A DNA stretch of 64,000 nucleotides from Dryocosmus kuriphilus (GCA_038277395.1 CM076197.1:86379050-86443049), one strand, 5' to 3'. Positions 23,420-36,059 are shown, counted from the first letter of the stretch. Made by a program: numbers and translations. The notes: generated by a model from the sequence alone, not told the origin.

Positions 23420-26400
23420 AATGATAATAAAAGTGACTCGAACTCGCGTCCTTCGAAAGTATTATTAACAAATTTTAAATAGGAAAATTTGACAATAAAT
23501 AAATGGAAAGTGGCTCACAGGATAAACGATTTGTGCAAAATGTCACGCGGACTCTTTCAGGGGCGTGTCGTTCGACATGTCCGAGGGAACGATAAATATT
23601 TTCTCGCGAGCTAGGCACTTTTAACACTTTTGTCTCACGTCAAGCGCAGGACACTTCCATTTGCCAGAGGGCTCGAGGCAAGAGGCACGTATCTAGTTCA
23701 CAGAGAATAAATAACAGACCGTGAAAATAAGAGGCGGATATCATAATATGAGAAAGGTTACAGAATATATGAACTCAATATGTCACTGCGCAGTCTTTGA
23801 GAACGCCAGTACATTTGTACATTTGTTTCTGATACTAATTTCATGTCACTGTTAGAAAAATCTGATTGAATTTTAATGCACATGTTTTGGGAGTTTTTTC
23901 CTCTGACATACATTAAAATTCATGTACAGTATGCACTAAATTAAAGCAAGATAATTTCAAATTATGCTCATTTTAGCTTTAAAAAATGGAATTTTCACTT
24001 TGGGTTTCCCTGTGATCAAGTCTTTTAGACTTTGTAGGTGAATTATTTATCTTAAAATCGTACTAGTATTCTAAAATTGAATACACGTACATGACTTATA
24101 TAGGTTAAGTCGTGACTTTTAATTCTATTTGCATTATTCTGTGGAATTTATATACACAATTTTTCTATGGAAGTAAATTTAAAATACTAGCTTAACATAT
24201 TAAAAAAGGATAAAACCGTTTTTCATTATTGAATTGACAGTTACAAGTGCATAAAAATCACTTTCATTTACCATTATCTGAAATTTAAGCTACGTTTGTG
24301 CTTGAATGTTCAAGAATTTTCGAACAGTGTAAAAATGACAATGAATTCATTTCTTGACCGGAAATTCATTGAAATTCAGTATTCAATGTGGGGAATTTTT
24401 AAATTTATTATTATTCATTTTTGAAATCTGATTCTGAAATCCTTCATTTTTGAAAGGCACAAAATAAAAATACTTCAATTTTGAAGATTCGAATTTGACA
24501 ATCTTAATTTTTTAATCTGAAACGTTAAAATGTGAAAATTGTGTTATTTTGAATGCTTTTTTAAGTCTGCTAATTCTGCGAAAATAATTGTCCCCTTTTT
24601 CCCCTTATTTTTAATTTCTTCGATAATTTTTGCAATTGAATGTCTTCAGTTTTAAATTTTAATCTGTGAATTAATAAGTTATTATTTATAAGTTAGGTTA
24701 TTACCTACTAAAAATATTCAAAATTTAATGTTTATAGATTCAATTATACAAATATGTTTTGTTAAAAACTTAAATCTTTAAAAATAATAATTAAACTATA
24801 ATCCTAAATAGTGAAATAATAAACGTTCAAAATGAACAAATTTTATATTGAAACTTGATAAATTAGACAATTTCAAATTAACAATATGGAAAGTGTTCTA
24901 ATATAGTCCAGCACAATCCAATTTAAGGTGCGAACTGTTTATTATTGAATAATTAAAAATGCAAAGCAACTGAAATAGAATAACTTTAAACTGAAAGTGT
25001 TCAATAGTTTTAGATTAATGTTGGATTTCTATTTTTAATTTAAAGAACTGAAAATTACACTATTAAAAAGGCAAGCCTTTTAACATTTAAACGGCTATTA
25101 ATTTAGAACGATTAACTTCAGATTAAAATGTTCAAAATTGTACAAATTCCAAATAAAATTCTTCACTGTCCAATAATTATAAATTAGAATAGCTAAAAAA
25201 CGAATTAACTTCAGTTTGAAACCTTATAAATTGAACAATATGAAATTGATAGCGTTTAAAATTGAATAATTCGATATTGAGGCCTTCGAAATTATAAAGT
25301 TATTTCAAATTGTGCTTTAGTAGGTAAAAATGTTTAAATAGAATACTTGGAAATTCAATAATTTTATATTGGAAAATTCGAGTAAAATTGACTAGTTCGA
25401 AATTAAATCTTTGAATGTTCTACAATTTAAAAGTGAACAGCTTTTTAATACTTGAGAGATTATAATATCCGTCAACTAAAATCCAAAATTTTAAAAATAA
25501 AAGCTTGGAAAATTGAACGATTTTAAATTTAAATTGTTCAAAATTTTACAATTTCCATATCAAAGTCGAGCAATTTTCACACCTAGTTGAGCAATTCCCA
25601 GTTCTTCGTTTTCAGTCTATCGAATTTTTATTGTCCTACATTTAAAATTGTTCAATTTTGAAGTTTTTTATTTTAAATAAACTCGATCCGGTGCTAGCAC
25701 TACGAAAAAAATAGGTAGGGGAAGACTTCCTACAATGGACACCAAAAACTTCTAGATCGCATTAAACATTAAAAATGACATAAATTAAAGAAATTTTACG
25801 ACACAAATGAAGCTGAAATATTCAGCTATGTGATAATACTTCAGTAACTATGAATTTGTAAGCCAATAAAAAGTTTTTCGTATTATTTTGGAGGGCTGAA
25901 ATTTTTTCCATTGTTGGCAACTTCACCCTACAGTGGATACACGATTCTACCCTGCGAAGATAAATAAATAAAAATAAATACTGACACAGAATATAAGATT
26001 CGGAGGTTAAAAGTATTGCAGTTTAATGACCAAGGAATGCATATTATTGAACAAAAATGATCCGAAAAAATATTATTTGCTTGAAAAAAAATTAAGAATA
26101 TTGAGGACAAAGCTATTTGGTCATGTCAAAAACAGTACTTTTTGTTATTCTAGTTAATAATAACACGAAATTCCGTCTCAAGATGCACTTTAGTCAACGC
26201 AAAGCATACTGAATCTGTAAATTAAGTTTACTTTAGGTAGTTCGCTTTTGTTTAAAATTATCCACTGTACGAAGCTATCCACTGTAGGGAGGTTTTCCTT
26301 ATATTCTAATGGTATCTATAGTACGTACTTTGTAACTGTACAATTTTAAATGCTCTTCCTTTGAACGGTTTGTTTCATTTTGAAAACTCTAAATTGAAAT

Positions 26401-26890
26401 ATGTTTGTAGTTTGAATACTACCTCTTTAAAGTTATACAATTTTTGTCCAAAAATTTTTATTTAATTTCTAATAAGTTGTAAAACATTCAACCTTTGATG
26501 TTAAAATCGTTCAACTTTAAATGTGTATTATCAATTTCAAGCGTTTACAATTTAGAATTTCTGCATTAGGTGTGTCAGTTTAAAAACACTTTTTAGAATT
26601 CTTATAATTATAAACTGTTCAATTTTGAAGGCTAGATTACAAAATTTGAATGACCCGGAAAACTTTTTGCTAACCAGAAATAACCGGGACGTTTTCTAAC
26701 ATTTTAGTAGTAACCCTCCAAAATTATATTCAAAATCTAAATCTCTATTAAATCTCCCCTAAATCAAACATTAACCCAATATAATCTCTCTCTTAAAAAT
26801 CATAAATTTTGTTATTCAATGGTTAAAAAGACTTGAAAAACTTCTAGATAGAAGCGAAGTTACTATATCAAGTTATCCTTTCTACGATCG
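23420..26890. other. AT-rich intergenic DNA with low-complexity repeats
   Basis: No supported gene. From about 24380 to 25680, and again 26330-26660, the sequence is a very degenerate array of words such as AATTTTAAATTGTTCAAAATT. The same texture recurs at 32400-32700 and 44150-44770. Confidence 0.5.
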
Positions 26891-27007
26891 TTATGTAAGA
26901 TAAAAAAAATAATTTTCCGAGGGTGGAAAATTTTTAAGTTTCTTCGGCCTTTCGATCTCATTATTAGTAAAAAAAAAAGAAAAATTTTTTATTTTAAACT
27001 CCACAAA

Positions 27008-27037
27008 TTTCAACCCTTACCTGTGGGTCTTCTTCAG
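27008..27037 (-). ncRNA. Hammerhead-ribozyme-like core (left arm)
   Basis: On the minus strand the order is CTGAAGA, a stem II of AGACCC...GGGTT with one bulged G, then GAAA. Conserved core words CTGANGA and GAAA are present. The base after GAAA is T instead of the C of the right copy, so stem III is degraded. It was recognised by eye only. Confidence 0.4.
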
Positions 27038-29451
27038 GTCCAACTAAAAACTCTAGATTGACGAAGTACCTACATGTTGTTAATAAAGTGAAAAAATGAG
27101 GTCCATTAAGTTAGCAGCTCCACAATCAAATTTCGATATTCTGCATAGCGTAGAACTTTTTGTGCTTTTTTTGGGCACCAATAAAAATTTTTGGGCTCCT
27201 TTACTTTTTTCAAAAAATCAACTTTCTTGTTGAGATGCTAGTTTTCATTAAGCTGGCACCTCCACTGTGTAAAATCACAAAATAATAAAAATTCGACTCC
27301 ATCAGAATTTTGTTATTTTTCTGTGCTCTCGAATTCCGCAAAAACATATTTTCTAAAAACAACCCTTAAGGTCCAAAATCAACATCCTTCAAAAAATTTG
27401 ATTTTTCACTAATTTCATTTCGCCATATTTTTGGGCTTTTTTGGGCTCCTCAAAAATACCAACTCTGATTTTTGAGCTCCAACCCTTAACGCCAAAAACC
27501 ACCCCACCTCTAGCAGTAAGATACAACTTTCACAAAAAATAATATTTTTCACAATTTTTCAACGTAAATAGAGTCTCATATTTTTGAGCTCCTCGAAAAT
27601 ACCAACTCTGATTTTTGGGCTCCAACCCTTATGGCAAAAACCATCCCTCTGCAGCACACATGTCTTCCCTGCAGCAATCACAATGTGACCTTCCAACTCT
27701 GAAAATAAACACCTTTTTCAGAATCATTTGACAAAAAATGTGAATTCAGAGTTTTTCTTCTAGAGTTTTGTTTTTAGGCTCCTCGAAAATACCGACTCTG
27801 ATATTTGAGCAAAAAACCGACCCTTAACACCAAAAAATAATCTTTTTCACTCCACCTCTAGCACGAAGATACCACTTTCTTTGACAAAAAAACCATAACC
27901 TTTTTCAGAAAATTTTTTCAAAACATTCAATGTCAAATAGAGTCTCTTGTTTTTAGGCTCCTCGAAAATACCAACTATGGTTTTGGACTCCAACTCTTAA
28001 TGCAAAAAACCACCCCAACTCTACACGAAGATATGACTTTACCAAAAAATAATCTTTTTCAGAATTTTCACTGTGAATAGAGTCTGTTGTTTTTGGGCTC
28101 CTCGAAAATACCAACTCTGATGTTTTTGGACTCCAACCCTTAACGCAAAAAACCACTCCACCTCTACCACGAAGATATGACTGACAAAAAATAACCTTTT
28201 CAGAATTTTTCAATGTCAATAGATTCTCATATACTTTTGTGCTCCTATAAAACACCAACTCTGATTTGTCGGCTCCAGCCCCTTACCACGAAGATATGTG
28301 ACAAAAAATCCATCCCAATGTCAATAGATACCTAACCAACTCTGTTTGTCGGCTCCAGCCCTTAACGTCAAAATCCATCCCGTACCTAACGTAAGAAATG
28401 ACAGATGTGTATATAGATACGTCAAAAATAAGAGCCCAAAAATAGGAGACTCTATTTACATTGAAAAATTCTGAAAAAGTTTATTCTTAGTCAAAGTCTT
28501 ATCTTCGTGGTAGAGGTGGGGTGGTTTTTGCGTTACGGGTTGGAGCCCAAAAATAGGAGACTCTATTTACATTGAAAAATTGTGAAAAAGCTTATTTTTT
28601 GTCAAAATCATATCTTCGTGGTAGAGGTGGGGTGATTTTTGGCGTAAAGGGTATGAGGCCAAAAATCAGAATTGGTATTTTAGTGGAGCCCAAAAATAGA
28701 AGATTCTATTTACATTGAAATATTCTAAAAAATGTTATTTTTAGGGAAAGTCATATGTGTGCTGTAGAGGTGGGTGGTGGTGTTTGGCGTTAAAGGTTGG
28801 AGCTCAAAAATCAGAATTGGTGTTTTCGAGGAGCCCAAAAATAGAAAACTCTATTTACATTGAAAGATTCTGAAAAAGGTTATTTTTAGGGAAAGTCATG
28901 TGTGTGCTGCAGAGACGGGGTGGTTTTTGATGTTAAGGGTTGGAGCACAAAAATAGGAGACTCTATTTACATTGAAAAATTGTGAAGAAGATTATTTGTT
29001 GTCAAAGTCGTATCTTCGTAGTAGAGGTGGGGTGGTTTTTGGCCTTGAGGGTTAGAGCCCAAAAATCAGAGTTGGTATTTTTTTGGAGACCAGAAAAAGC
29101 CCAAAAATATGGCGGAATGAAATTGGTGAAAAATCGAATTTTTTTTAAGGGTGTTGATTTGTGACCTTAAGGGTTGTTTTTAGAAAATGTGTTTTTGCGG
29201 AATTCAAGTGCACAAAAAAAGTTCAAGATTCTGATGGAGTCGAATTTTTATTATTTTGTAATTTTACACAGTCGAGGTGCTAGCTTAATGTAAGCTAGCA
29301 CCTCCACAAGTAAGTTGATTTTTTGAAAAAAGTAAAGGAGCCCAAAAGTTTTTATTGGTGCACAAAAAAAGCAAAAAAGGACCAAGATTCTACGCCATGC
29401 AAAATATCGAAATTCGATTGTGTCGGTGTTAGCCTAATGGACCTGAAAGAA

Positions 29452-29705
29452 TGCATTATTACTGGTACCTTAAAAAAATTGGGGGGGGTCCAATATTAAA
29501 CTGGATTATATTTTTTTTAATAAATAATTTAGTAAAAAAGGCTATAAAGCATTAAGTACAGTACAAAAAAAATACTGTACTCAATGTTTTTCCTTTATAA
29601 ACACATCTTATTTTATAGCTTCTTTTACTGAATTATCTTTAAAAAATGTGTTCCATTGTAATATTGGACCCTCACCAATTTTTTGAAGGTACCAATAATA
29701 ATGCA
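29452..29705. mobile_element. 254-bp MITE nested in right arm
   Basis: It begins GCATTATTACTGGTACCTT and ends with the imperfect complement AAGGTACCAATAATAATGC. GGTCCAATATTA and TAATATTGGACC are mirrored further in, and a central hairpin CAGTAC/GTACTG lies near 29560-29585. The opposite arm of the fold-back (about 27090-27115) lacks this insert and reads straight from AATGGACCT into TTTTTCACTTT. Confidence 0.7.
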
Positions 29706-29753
29706 CTTTTTCACTTTGTTAACAATATGTACTTGTCAATCTAGAATTTATAG

Positions 29754-29795
29754 TTGGACCTGAAGAAGACTCACAGATGAGGGTTGAAACGTTTT
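29754..29795 (+). ncRNA. Hammerhead-ribozyme-like core (right arm)
   Basis: CTGAAGA at 29760-29766 and GAAAC at 29786-29790 enclose a stem II that can pair with one bulged G, followed by ACGT as a tiny self-complementary stem III. Stem I pairing is not obvious. It is homologous to the left-arm copy. Confidence 0.45.
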
Positions 29796-29929
29796 GGGGT
29801 TTAATATAAAAAAAAAATTTACAAAATAAAAAAATTTTTACACAAAAGGAAGAAACATTTTCTTTTTACTCATAATGAGATCGTAAGACCGAAGCAACTT
29901 AAAAACTTTCCACCCAAGGAAAACTAATT

Positions 29930-32900
29930 TTTGATTATATTCTCTTATTCCATTGTTTTGGAACCATTTCCCCAGAATGAATCACCTCTTCCCTTTAAAA
30001 TCAATACTAGTACCAACTGGTGTCTGAATAAGAATCGAGGGACACGATTTATTATGCCGGGTGTTCTTTCAGCACAAAACAGAACATAAAGCCGATTGCC
30101 AGAAAGGTGTAATGTCTTGGTCGCTTATCGTGACTTTTTCCGCCCCTATTAAACGCCTCGGTGGCACGCAGCAGCGCAGAGGGTAATAAAAACGGACTGC
30201 GTGTAAGACAGCTCGATTACGACCTCAAAAAAAAGGTGAGACGGCTGACACGAAGCTCCCGGCTCTTGACCTCCCTGCCCTCTGGATTCATGCTAGTTTA
30301 TAATGTCGATCGTTCCAATACGATAAGAGATCGCGCAAGAGATTATTTCAGAATATGTCCAGCATGCGTATACTTGCTGCCGCAATTGCAATTGCAGTTG
30401 TGAATCGTGAATATTGTGCACCTGCATTGTGTGCCCGCAATTCAACCTCAGCTGCAAGTGACCAACGAACGGGTTTGTGAAAGGGGGTGGGGGTTGAAAG
30501 CTACAACGAGCTACGTATGTCATGGTTATCGAAATGGCCCACCGCGGAATAAAGCATTTCGGTTTTCAGGTGTGCTTGCATATTCCCATTCTCTCTGTCT
30601 CTCTCTTTCTCTCTCTCCTCTAGTATTCCGACTCCCTCGCGCGCCCTAAATTACCCGATAATGCACTCGGCCTTAAATTTTCCGCAAGGGAGATGTGGGC
30701 GTGAGAGAAAGAGAGATGGAGATAGGAGTGTAGGAAGAGAAAGAAAATACTGTTGAAAGTTCGTGACGATAGGGTAGTAGGAAAGAGGGGCGAAGGGTGA
30801 GAGTGAGGGGATGAAGAATGGGCCCAGAAGGAAACAATGTTGTAGCTCGCGGCTGCTCAACGGCAAAGGGTAGGTCCTCGTTTCCTTATCCATCCTTCAT
30901 CCTTTTCTTTCCTCTCCTCTCCTCCTTCACGTTTCCTCTCGCCTTCCTTAATGTTTTCCTCTTTTCCTTCCTCTGGTGCTTGTACTATCCACAGACGTTT
31001 TTTGACAAGAGAATAACCGTTCTCGCATCAACTCACCCACTAAGAGAGGCTGTGAAGATCAAACTCGAATTACAAGTTGGTCGATATTACTGCTTTTCCG
31101 AGATATGGAAAGTTGTAGGTGCAGGAAGTACATAGAAATCGAAGCTACCCTCCAGGACCCTCTTATATATGCTTTCAGCAACAAGCTTTCGATTATTCCA
31201 GTCGGTGGATTCTTGATGCCCCTGGCTGTAACGCTACTTGGAGAAAGTGGATGCAGCATTGTGGAAAACTGCGCTTTTTCAGCGATTTTTATTTTTATGG
31301 GTATTGTAATAAAGGCATCAAAGCCAAGCTAATTATGCATTTAATTCAATATTTGGGCAGCTTCAGTTAAGTTTTTTTTCCGTGAAAGTAGTTACATTTC
31401 TTGGAATGGTTTGTTTAAAACTAAGGGAATTGTTTCAAATGAATTTTTTGGCACAATAGTATTGATTCTAAAAATGTATGTTCTGGTTAGTCAATATTCT
31501 ATGGTACAAAGAAAATTAGTGCATAATTTTGTCCAATTTGATAAAGAGTCGGATCCGTTTCTTTCACAACTTGATGTAGCAAAATTCGGTATTTTGTTAA
31601 AAGACGAAGGCTATAAGAATTACGAATACAATGAAACAACCTAAAGGGTAAAAAGAGTAAATATTTACTTAAGTGACAGTGAATGATAGTTAAAGTTAGG
31701 TGAGTCTAATCGTTTTTCCTGAATCAACAACCTTGGTCAAATCACGGAAACCATTAAGTCGAGAGTGTGGTATTTCCCTTAAGAAATTGATGAAAAAATA
31801 TCTGGCAAAGAGTGACAAGGACAAGGGGTGACATAACAAACGTGAATCCAGAAACCCTGGAATAGAAGGAATTTCGTTTAAGCCAGAGAAAATATCGTAA
31901 ACGCTGGCTGCCTTCTTATTCACTTGCCCTCTATCTGTTTTTCCTTCTTTTCCCTTCAACCTTTTCTCTCTGTTCTGGATTTTACGCGATACGGTTGCCG
32001 GACAATTCTACGCACGTCCTCGAGGAAACGACGTCCGTGTTAGAAGAAGAACAAATAGAAGGGGTTAGAGTTAGCGTAAGAATTAAGGGGTGAAAGAAGA
32101 GAAGTGCAAGGGGCGTAGATACATTCTTTGCTGAGATACAAAACGATGATTGCGTGGTAGCAACAAAGTTATAGATATATAGTCAAGTGCTTTTATACCC
32201 TTATTAAAAATCAGAATTTGTCCTTCATTAGGAATAGTTTAATTAATTAAAGAATTGCATAATTATAGTCCGGACGGCTTCTAGGCCAGGAATTTATTTA
32301 GTTCTTAAATTTAGTATAGAGAATCTTCCCCAATCACTATAAATGTTATTTAAAATAATTTAAGATTCAACGAATTCGTTTTAAAATGGTTAAAAATGGA
32401 TACGGTAACAAATGAACATTTTTTATTTTAAGGACTTCTAATTTTGAATTGTTCAATTTTAAAAACTTGAGTTTGACAACCTTGATTTCCAAGTCTCTAA
32501 ATTTTAAATGGTTTAATTCGGAATGCCAAAAATTTGACAATGCACATTTTTGAATGCATTTTTCGAGCCTGAGATCTAGTTACTTTACAACATTTGATCG
32601 TTTCTTATTAAAGTCACTTTTAGACATCAGTTAAAAATATGGTTTGAATATGAAGAATTTTAAATTCAGTATTTTGAGACTGCAATAAAAAAACTTGTTT
32701 TGCTTCAAATTTAAATTTCTTAACATTTTTTACTCAAGGCCCTAATAGTTAAAGAATTGTTCATTCATAACGTTCAAATTTAATTAATTTTAGGCACATT
32801 TTAAGCACATTAAATTTTTGCAGATTTAAAATAATTGAAGGATAAACTTCCGAAAATGCGATACCTAGGATTGCGTTAAAACTTGGCATATTTATGTAAT

Positions 32901-33185
32901 TTAACTCGCTGATTATGAAGATGACCATGAAAATTTGCGAAAATGACATCTTCAAGGTTAAAGAACTAAAAAAATGCATGTTTTTTGCGTTTATTTCAGT
33001 GACTACCTACATAAAACTGACAAAAAATCCTCCAATACAAATTGCAAACCTTTGAAAAATACACATGTTTTGTCAAACATATTTTTTCTCCACGACTGAA
33101 AATTTTCGAAAAAATGAACGATAAATATGGTGCGCGTATATGGCGCGTATATGGCGCGTATATAGAGCGCTTATACAGCGTATAT
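29930..33185. other. Intergenic DNA, no supported gene
   Basis: Composition is more balanced between about 30000 and 31330. A pyrimidine-rich tract at 30585-30625 ends in CTCTAG, and another lies at 30880-30970. Several 60-105 codon ORFs overlap on both strands without recognisable content. 32400-32700 is low-complexity AT DNA, and 32850-33110 is a diverged copy of the 20045-20300 repeat. Confidence 0.4.
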
Positions 33186-33187
33186 TT

Positions 33188-34066
33188 CTGTGCCCAGTCA
33201 CAGGAGTGCCTTTGCGCTCCCCGAAAAACATAGGAAAGAGGTGGAGGTGTGACTGAAAGTATTTCTGTGACCAGTAACAGGGGTGCCTTTCGGCCCCATA
33301 CAAAACACTGGAAAGGCGTAGGGGTGTGAGCGAAAGTACTTCTGTGACCAGTCACAGGGGTGCCTTTCCGCCCCTTACGAAATACTGGAAATGGGTAGGG
33401 GTGTGACTGAAAGTATTTCTGTGGACAGTCACAGGGGTGCATTTCGGCCCCATAAAAAAACTGGAAAGGGGTAGGGGTGTGACTGAAAGTATTTCTGTGA
33501 TCAGTTATAGGGGTGCCTTTCGGCCCCCTACAAGACACTGGGAAGGGGTATGTGTGTGACTGAAAGTATTTCTGTGACCAGTAACAGGGGTGCCTTTCGG
33601 CCCCATACAAAACACTGGAAAGGCGTAGGGGTGTGAGCGAAAGTACTTCTGTGACCAGTCACAGGGGTTCCTTTCCGCCCCTTACGAAATACTGGAAATG
33701 GGTAGGGGTGTGACTGAAAGTATTTCTGTGGACAGTCACAGGGGTGCATTTCGGCCCCATAAAAAAACTGGAAAGGGGTAGGGGTGTGACTGAAAGTATT
33801 TCTGTGATCAGTTACAGGGGTGCCTTTCGGCCCCCTACAACACACTGGAAAGGGGTATGGGTGTGGCTGAAAATATTTCTGTGACCAGTCACAGGGGTGC
33901 CTTTTGGCCCCCTACAAAACACTGGAAATGGGTAGTGGTGTGACTGAAAGTATTTCTGTGACCAGTTACAGGGGTACCTTTTAGCCCCCTGCAAGATACT
34001 GGAAAGGGGTAGGGGTGTGATTGAACGTATTTCTGTGACCAGTCATAGGTGTGCCTTTTCGCCCCA
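33188..34066. repeat. 77-bp minisatellite, 12 units, with 4-unit higher-order repeat
   Basis: The unit is about 77 bp with landmarks TCTGTGACCAGTCACAGGGG, TGCCTTTCGGCCCC and GGAAAGGGGTAGGGGTGTGA. Unit starts fall near 33190, 33266, 33343, 33420, 33496, 33572, 33648, 33725, 33802, 33879, 33956 and 34033. Units 2-5 are repeated almost exactly as units 6-9, so a block of about 306 bp was duplicated recently. The GTGACCAGTCAC stretch is itself a palindrome. Minus-strand ORFs of 60-204 codons across the array are translations of the repeat. Confidence 0.9.
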
Positions 34067-34079
34067 GACACACTAACCA

Positions 34080-34600
34080 ATATTTATCGTCTATTTTCTC
34101 GAAAGCTTTCAGTCGTAGAGCAAAAATGTATTAAAGAAAAAATATGTATCTTTCGAAGTTTCAAACTGAAAGGAACAATATTTTAAATAGAAAGCGTCCA
34201 AGTCAGAATATTTGTTCAAATATTGTGTAATTCACAATTGAAAGTCTTAATAGTAATTACATAATTAAATTGAAATCCTCGAATTTTGATGGCTTCTACT
34301 TTCGAATTGTACAATTTTAAATTGAGAAGCTGTTGACATTAAAACTCTCAATATAAGATTTACTTTAAAGAAAAATGTTTTAAAATAGAAAATTTTATAA
34401 TTTCATTCAATTGTTCGAAAAACGTATTAATTACATATTTTTTTATCTTTGACGTAAATCTCTTTTTTAACTGTTTCCGATTAATAAACTTTATGAGCTG
34501 CCGTTTATGAAATATACAAAGTTGATAAAGTGTCGGGAATTAAAATTTCATTTGCAGTTTAATTAGTGGCTTTTGAGGAAAATCTTGATGCATGCGTTTT
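34080..34600. other. AT-rich intergenic DNA
   Basis: No gene or repeat family recognised. Confidence 0.5.
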
Positions 34601-34604
34601 TGGT

Positions 34605-34612
34605 TATAAATA
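34605..34612 (+). promoter_or_regulatory. TATA-box-like element
   Basis: TATAAATA lies about 63 bp upstream of the ATG at 34668 and about 213 bp upstream of the signal-peptide-like ATG at 34818. It would place a start of transcription near 34635-34640. Position and composition fit, but such motifs are common in AT-rich DNA. Confidence 0.3.
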
Positions 34613-34667
34613 AAGTCGCATCTGCGTCTAGGTGCAGGTTCAAAATATTCGATAACGACACACGGAT

Positions 34668-34889
34668 ATGACGAACGAGGGGCTCAACCGAATTTTAATT
34701 TACTCAGGGGACCAGTATTTTCAGCGACCACGGGAAAAGTGCGCGAGGGCGAAAAAATGGACTGTTCGATACGTTATTCGGATCACGGATAGGAACGTGA
34801 ATGGTTCATGTGCACGTATGACCCTCTTCTCTGTCATGTTGGCTCTAGTCTACGTATTTGTTACCTCTTTGGACGCGGCAATTACGTAG
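34668..34889 (+). CDS. Candidate first exon with signal-peptide-like segment
   Basis: An ORF of 73 codons follows a TATA-like box. Its last 23 residues, from an internal ATG at 34818 (MTLFSVMLALVYVFVTSLDA), look like a secretory signal: a short N-region, a 15-residue hydrophobic core and small residues at the end. The reading frame stops right after GCAATTACGTAG, where the GT of ACGTAGGG could serve as a weak splice donor. If spliced there the frame would continue. The product is not recognised. Composition is higher in GC than the flanks. This could equally be chance; no second exon was found. Confidence 0.22.
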   Translation: MTNEGLNRILIYSGDQYFQRPREKCARAKKWTVRYVIRITDRNVNGSCARMTLFSVMLALVYVFVTSLDAAIT

Positions 34890-35097
34890 GGCAATTTGTC
34901 ACGAGCCCTTCCGGAAGGAAGAGTCTCGCGCTCTTATTAGCATAGGCTTCAGTCTACCATCCTCATTCTTCAGTCTGAAAACTTAACTAACACTTAATCT
35001 CGTTTCTATACTAACACCATTGTTAGTTAAACCAACAATTAATTTGTTATTCTGTACTTGAGAACAGCCTTATTATCGTGAAGCTGTTGTTAGTTCG

Positions 35098-35175
35098 TAG
35101 GGTGGATGTAGAATGTTGTAGGATGGATGTGGGATGTAAGATGGATGTAGGATGCAGGATATATGTAGGACGTGT
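35098..35175. repeat. ATGGATGTAGG-type microsatellite
   Basis: About seven imperfect copies of a GGATGTAGGATG-like unit. Confidence 0.75.
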
Positions 35176-35842
35176 GATAATTGTCATAATTATTAAATAT
35201 TTTAAAAAATCCAAAGCCACTAAATCGCAATATTTCAGTCTTCCTGGTGGCATCCCCATCATGCTGACCCCACCCCACGAACCAAACTGAATGCAAACTT
35301 CAATATATCTTATCATCATCTTATCCAATTTCCCAAGCCATTGTATTAATTACAAAGTCATCTCCGACGCTTGTTGCAAGTTTCAAAACTGAGAGGGCAA
35401 TTTCCCTGAAAGATCGTATATTGATGAAACTATTCCAGCACCAGGGTCGAAGTGTTCCGTTGATACTGAAGTATCTCATCACTGCGGGGCTATTCCGTTG
35501 CACACCGGCGGTTGTGTCAACGCAGGCGAGATACCCACAGGATCGAACGAAGCCAGGCTTTTGATTAAAGGTAGATACGATCTGGTATGTGAAGGATCGA
35601 TGAAATCGGGGAGGAAAAAGGGGCGGGTAATTCCAGGAAAACGGACAAGGTGGACGTGGATGGAGTTTTGAAACGGGATCAGGGTTGAAGAGAAAGACGA
35701 GGAGCGAATCCAAGCGTAGGTTGTTGGGAATCCAGACAACTCTCCGCAGAAGAAACGACCAGTCGAGTAAAGCAATGATCTCACCCCGGGGAAATAACAT
35801 ATTTATGGAAGACAGTTCACTCACCAACTTATACGATACACC

Positions 35843-35949
35843 GGATCGTCAAACCTCGCTGAAGCATGTAGTCCTCAAAACCACGAACAAATCGGGCAGA
35901 ACTCGAAAATACATCTTTAAGCATTGATTTGATCTCCCGGATATCAAAG
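35843..35949 (+). repeat. 107-bp duplicated segment, copy 1
   Basis: Near-identical to 39587-39691. In both copies the same frame reads SLKHVVL(K/E)TTNKSGR then (T/I)RKYIFKH and stop. Several differences are synonymous, but similarity also continues about 20 bp past the stop codon. It may be a fragment of an unrecognised mobile element or a duplicated exon. Confidence 0.6.
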
Positions 35950-36059
35950 TTGAAACCTCGAATCGAGATATTCTCTTTACAACTTTGTGTAATAAGTCAA
36001 ACTTCAGATTAGCCCCGCTCCCTCGAGAATCGACTCTTTTAAACTCCACCGTTCAACTG

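Larger units (their letters stand above)
26895..29925. mobile_element. 3-kb fold-back element with mirrored tandem arrays
   Basis: Left (26913-27130) and right (29700-29925) ends are inverted copies, sharing GGGTGGAAA, CTTCGG-CTT-CGATCTCATTAT, CTTCTTCAGGTCCAACTA and the CTAGATTGAC block. Inside, the left half (27420-28330) is a tandem array of a unit of roughly 140-190 bp (landmarks GGCTCCTCGAAAATACC, CCACCCCACCTCTA, GAAGATATGACTTT, AATAGAGTCT). The right half (28430-29110) is the same array in reverse orientation. The centre is near 28420. Hammerhead-like cores sit in both end arms. No coding region; probably a non-autonomous fold-back or Penelope-terminal-repeat derivative. Confidence 0.65.

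Noticed and set aside
30161..31370. Series of 66-105 codon ORFs around a pyrimidine-rich tract
   Set aside because: They overlap on both strands and carry no domain. The CT-rich tract could be a splice acceptor, but no coding continuation follows.
33188..34066. CRISPR-like regular repeats
   Set aside because: The units are contiguous with no unique spacers, and the context is eukaryotic; it is a minisatellite.
32996..34080. Minus-strand ORFs of 60-204 codons with repeated HPCYWSQKYFQS-like peptides
   Set aside because: They are translations of the 77-bp minisatellite. The period is not a multiple of three, so the frame drifts and no conserved protein repeat results.
35321..35827. 168-codon minus-strand ORF, one of the longest non-transposon ORFs
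   Set aside because: No domain, signal or homologous pattern was recognised, overlapping ORFs occur on both strands, and the locally higher GC makes long chance ORFs likelier. It deserves a database search but is not supported as a gene.
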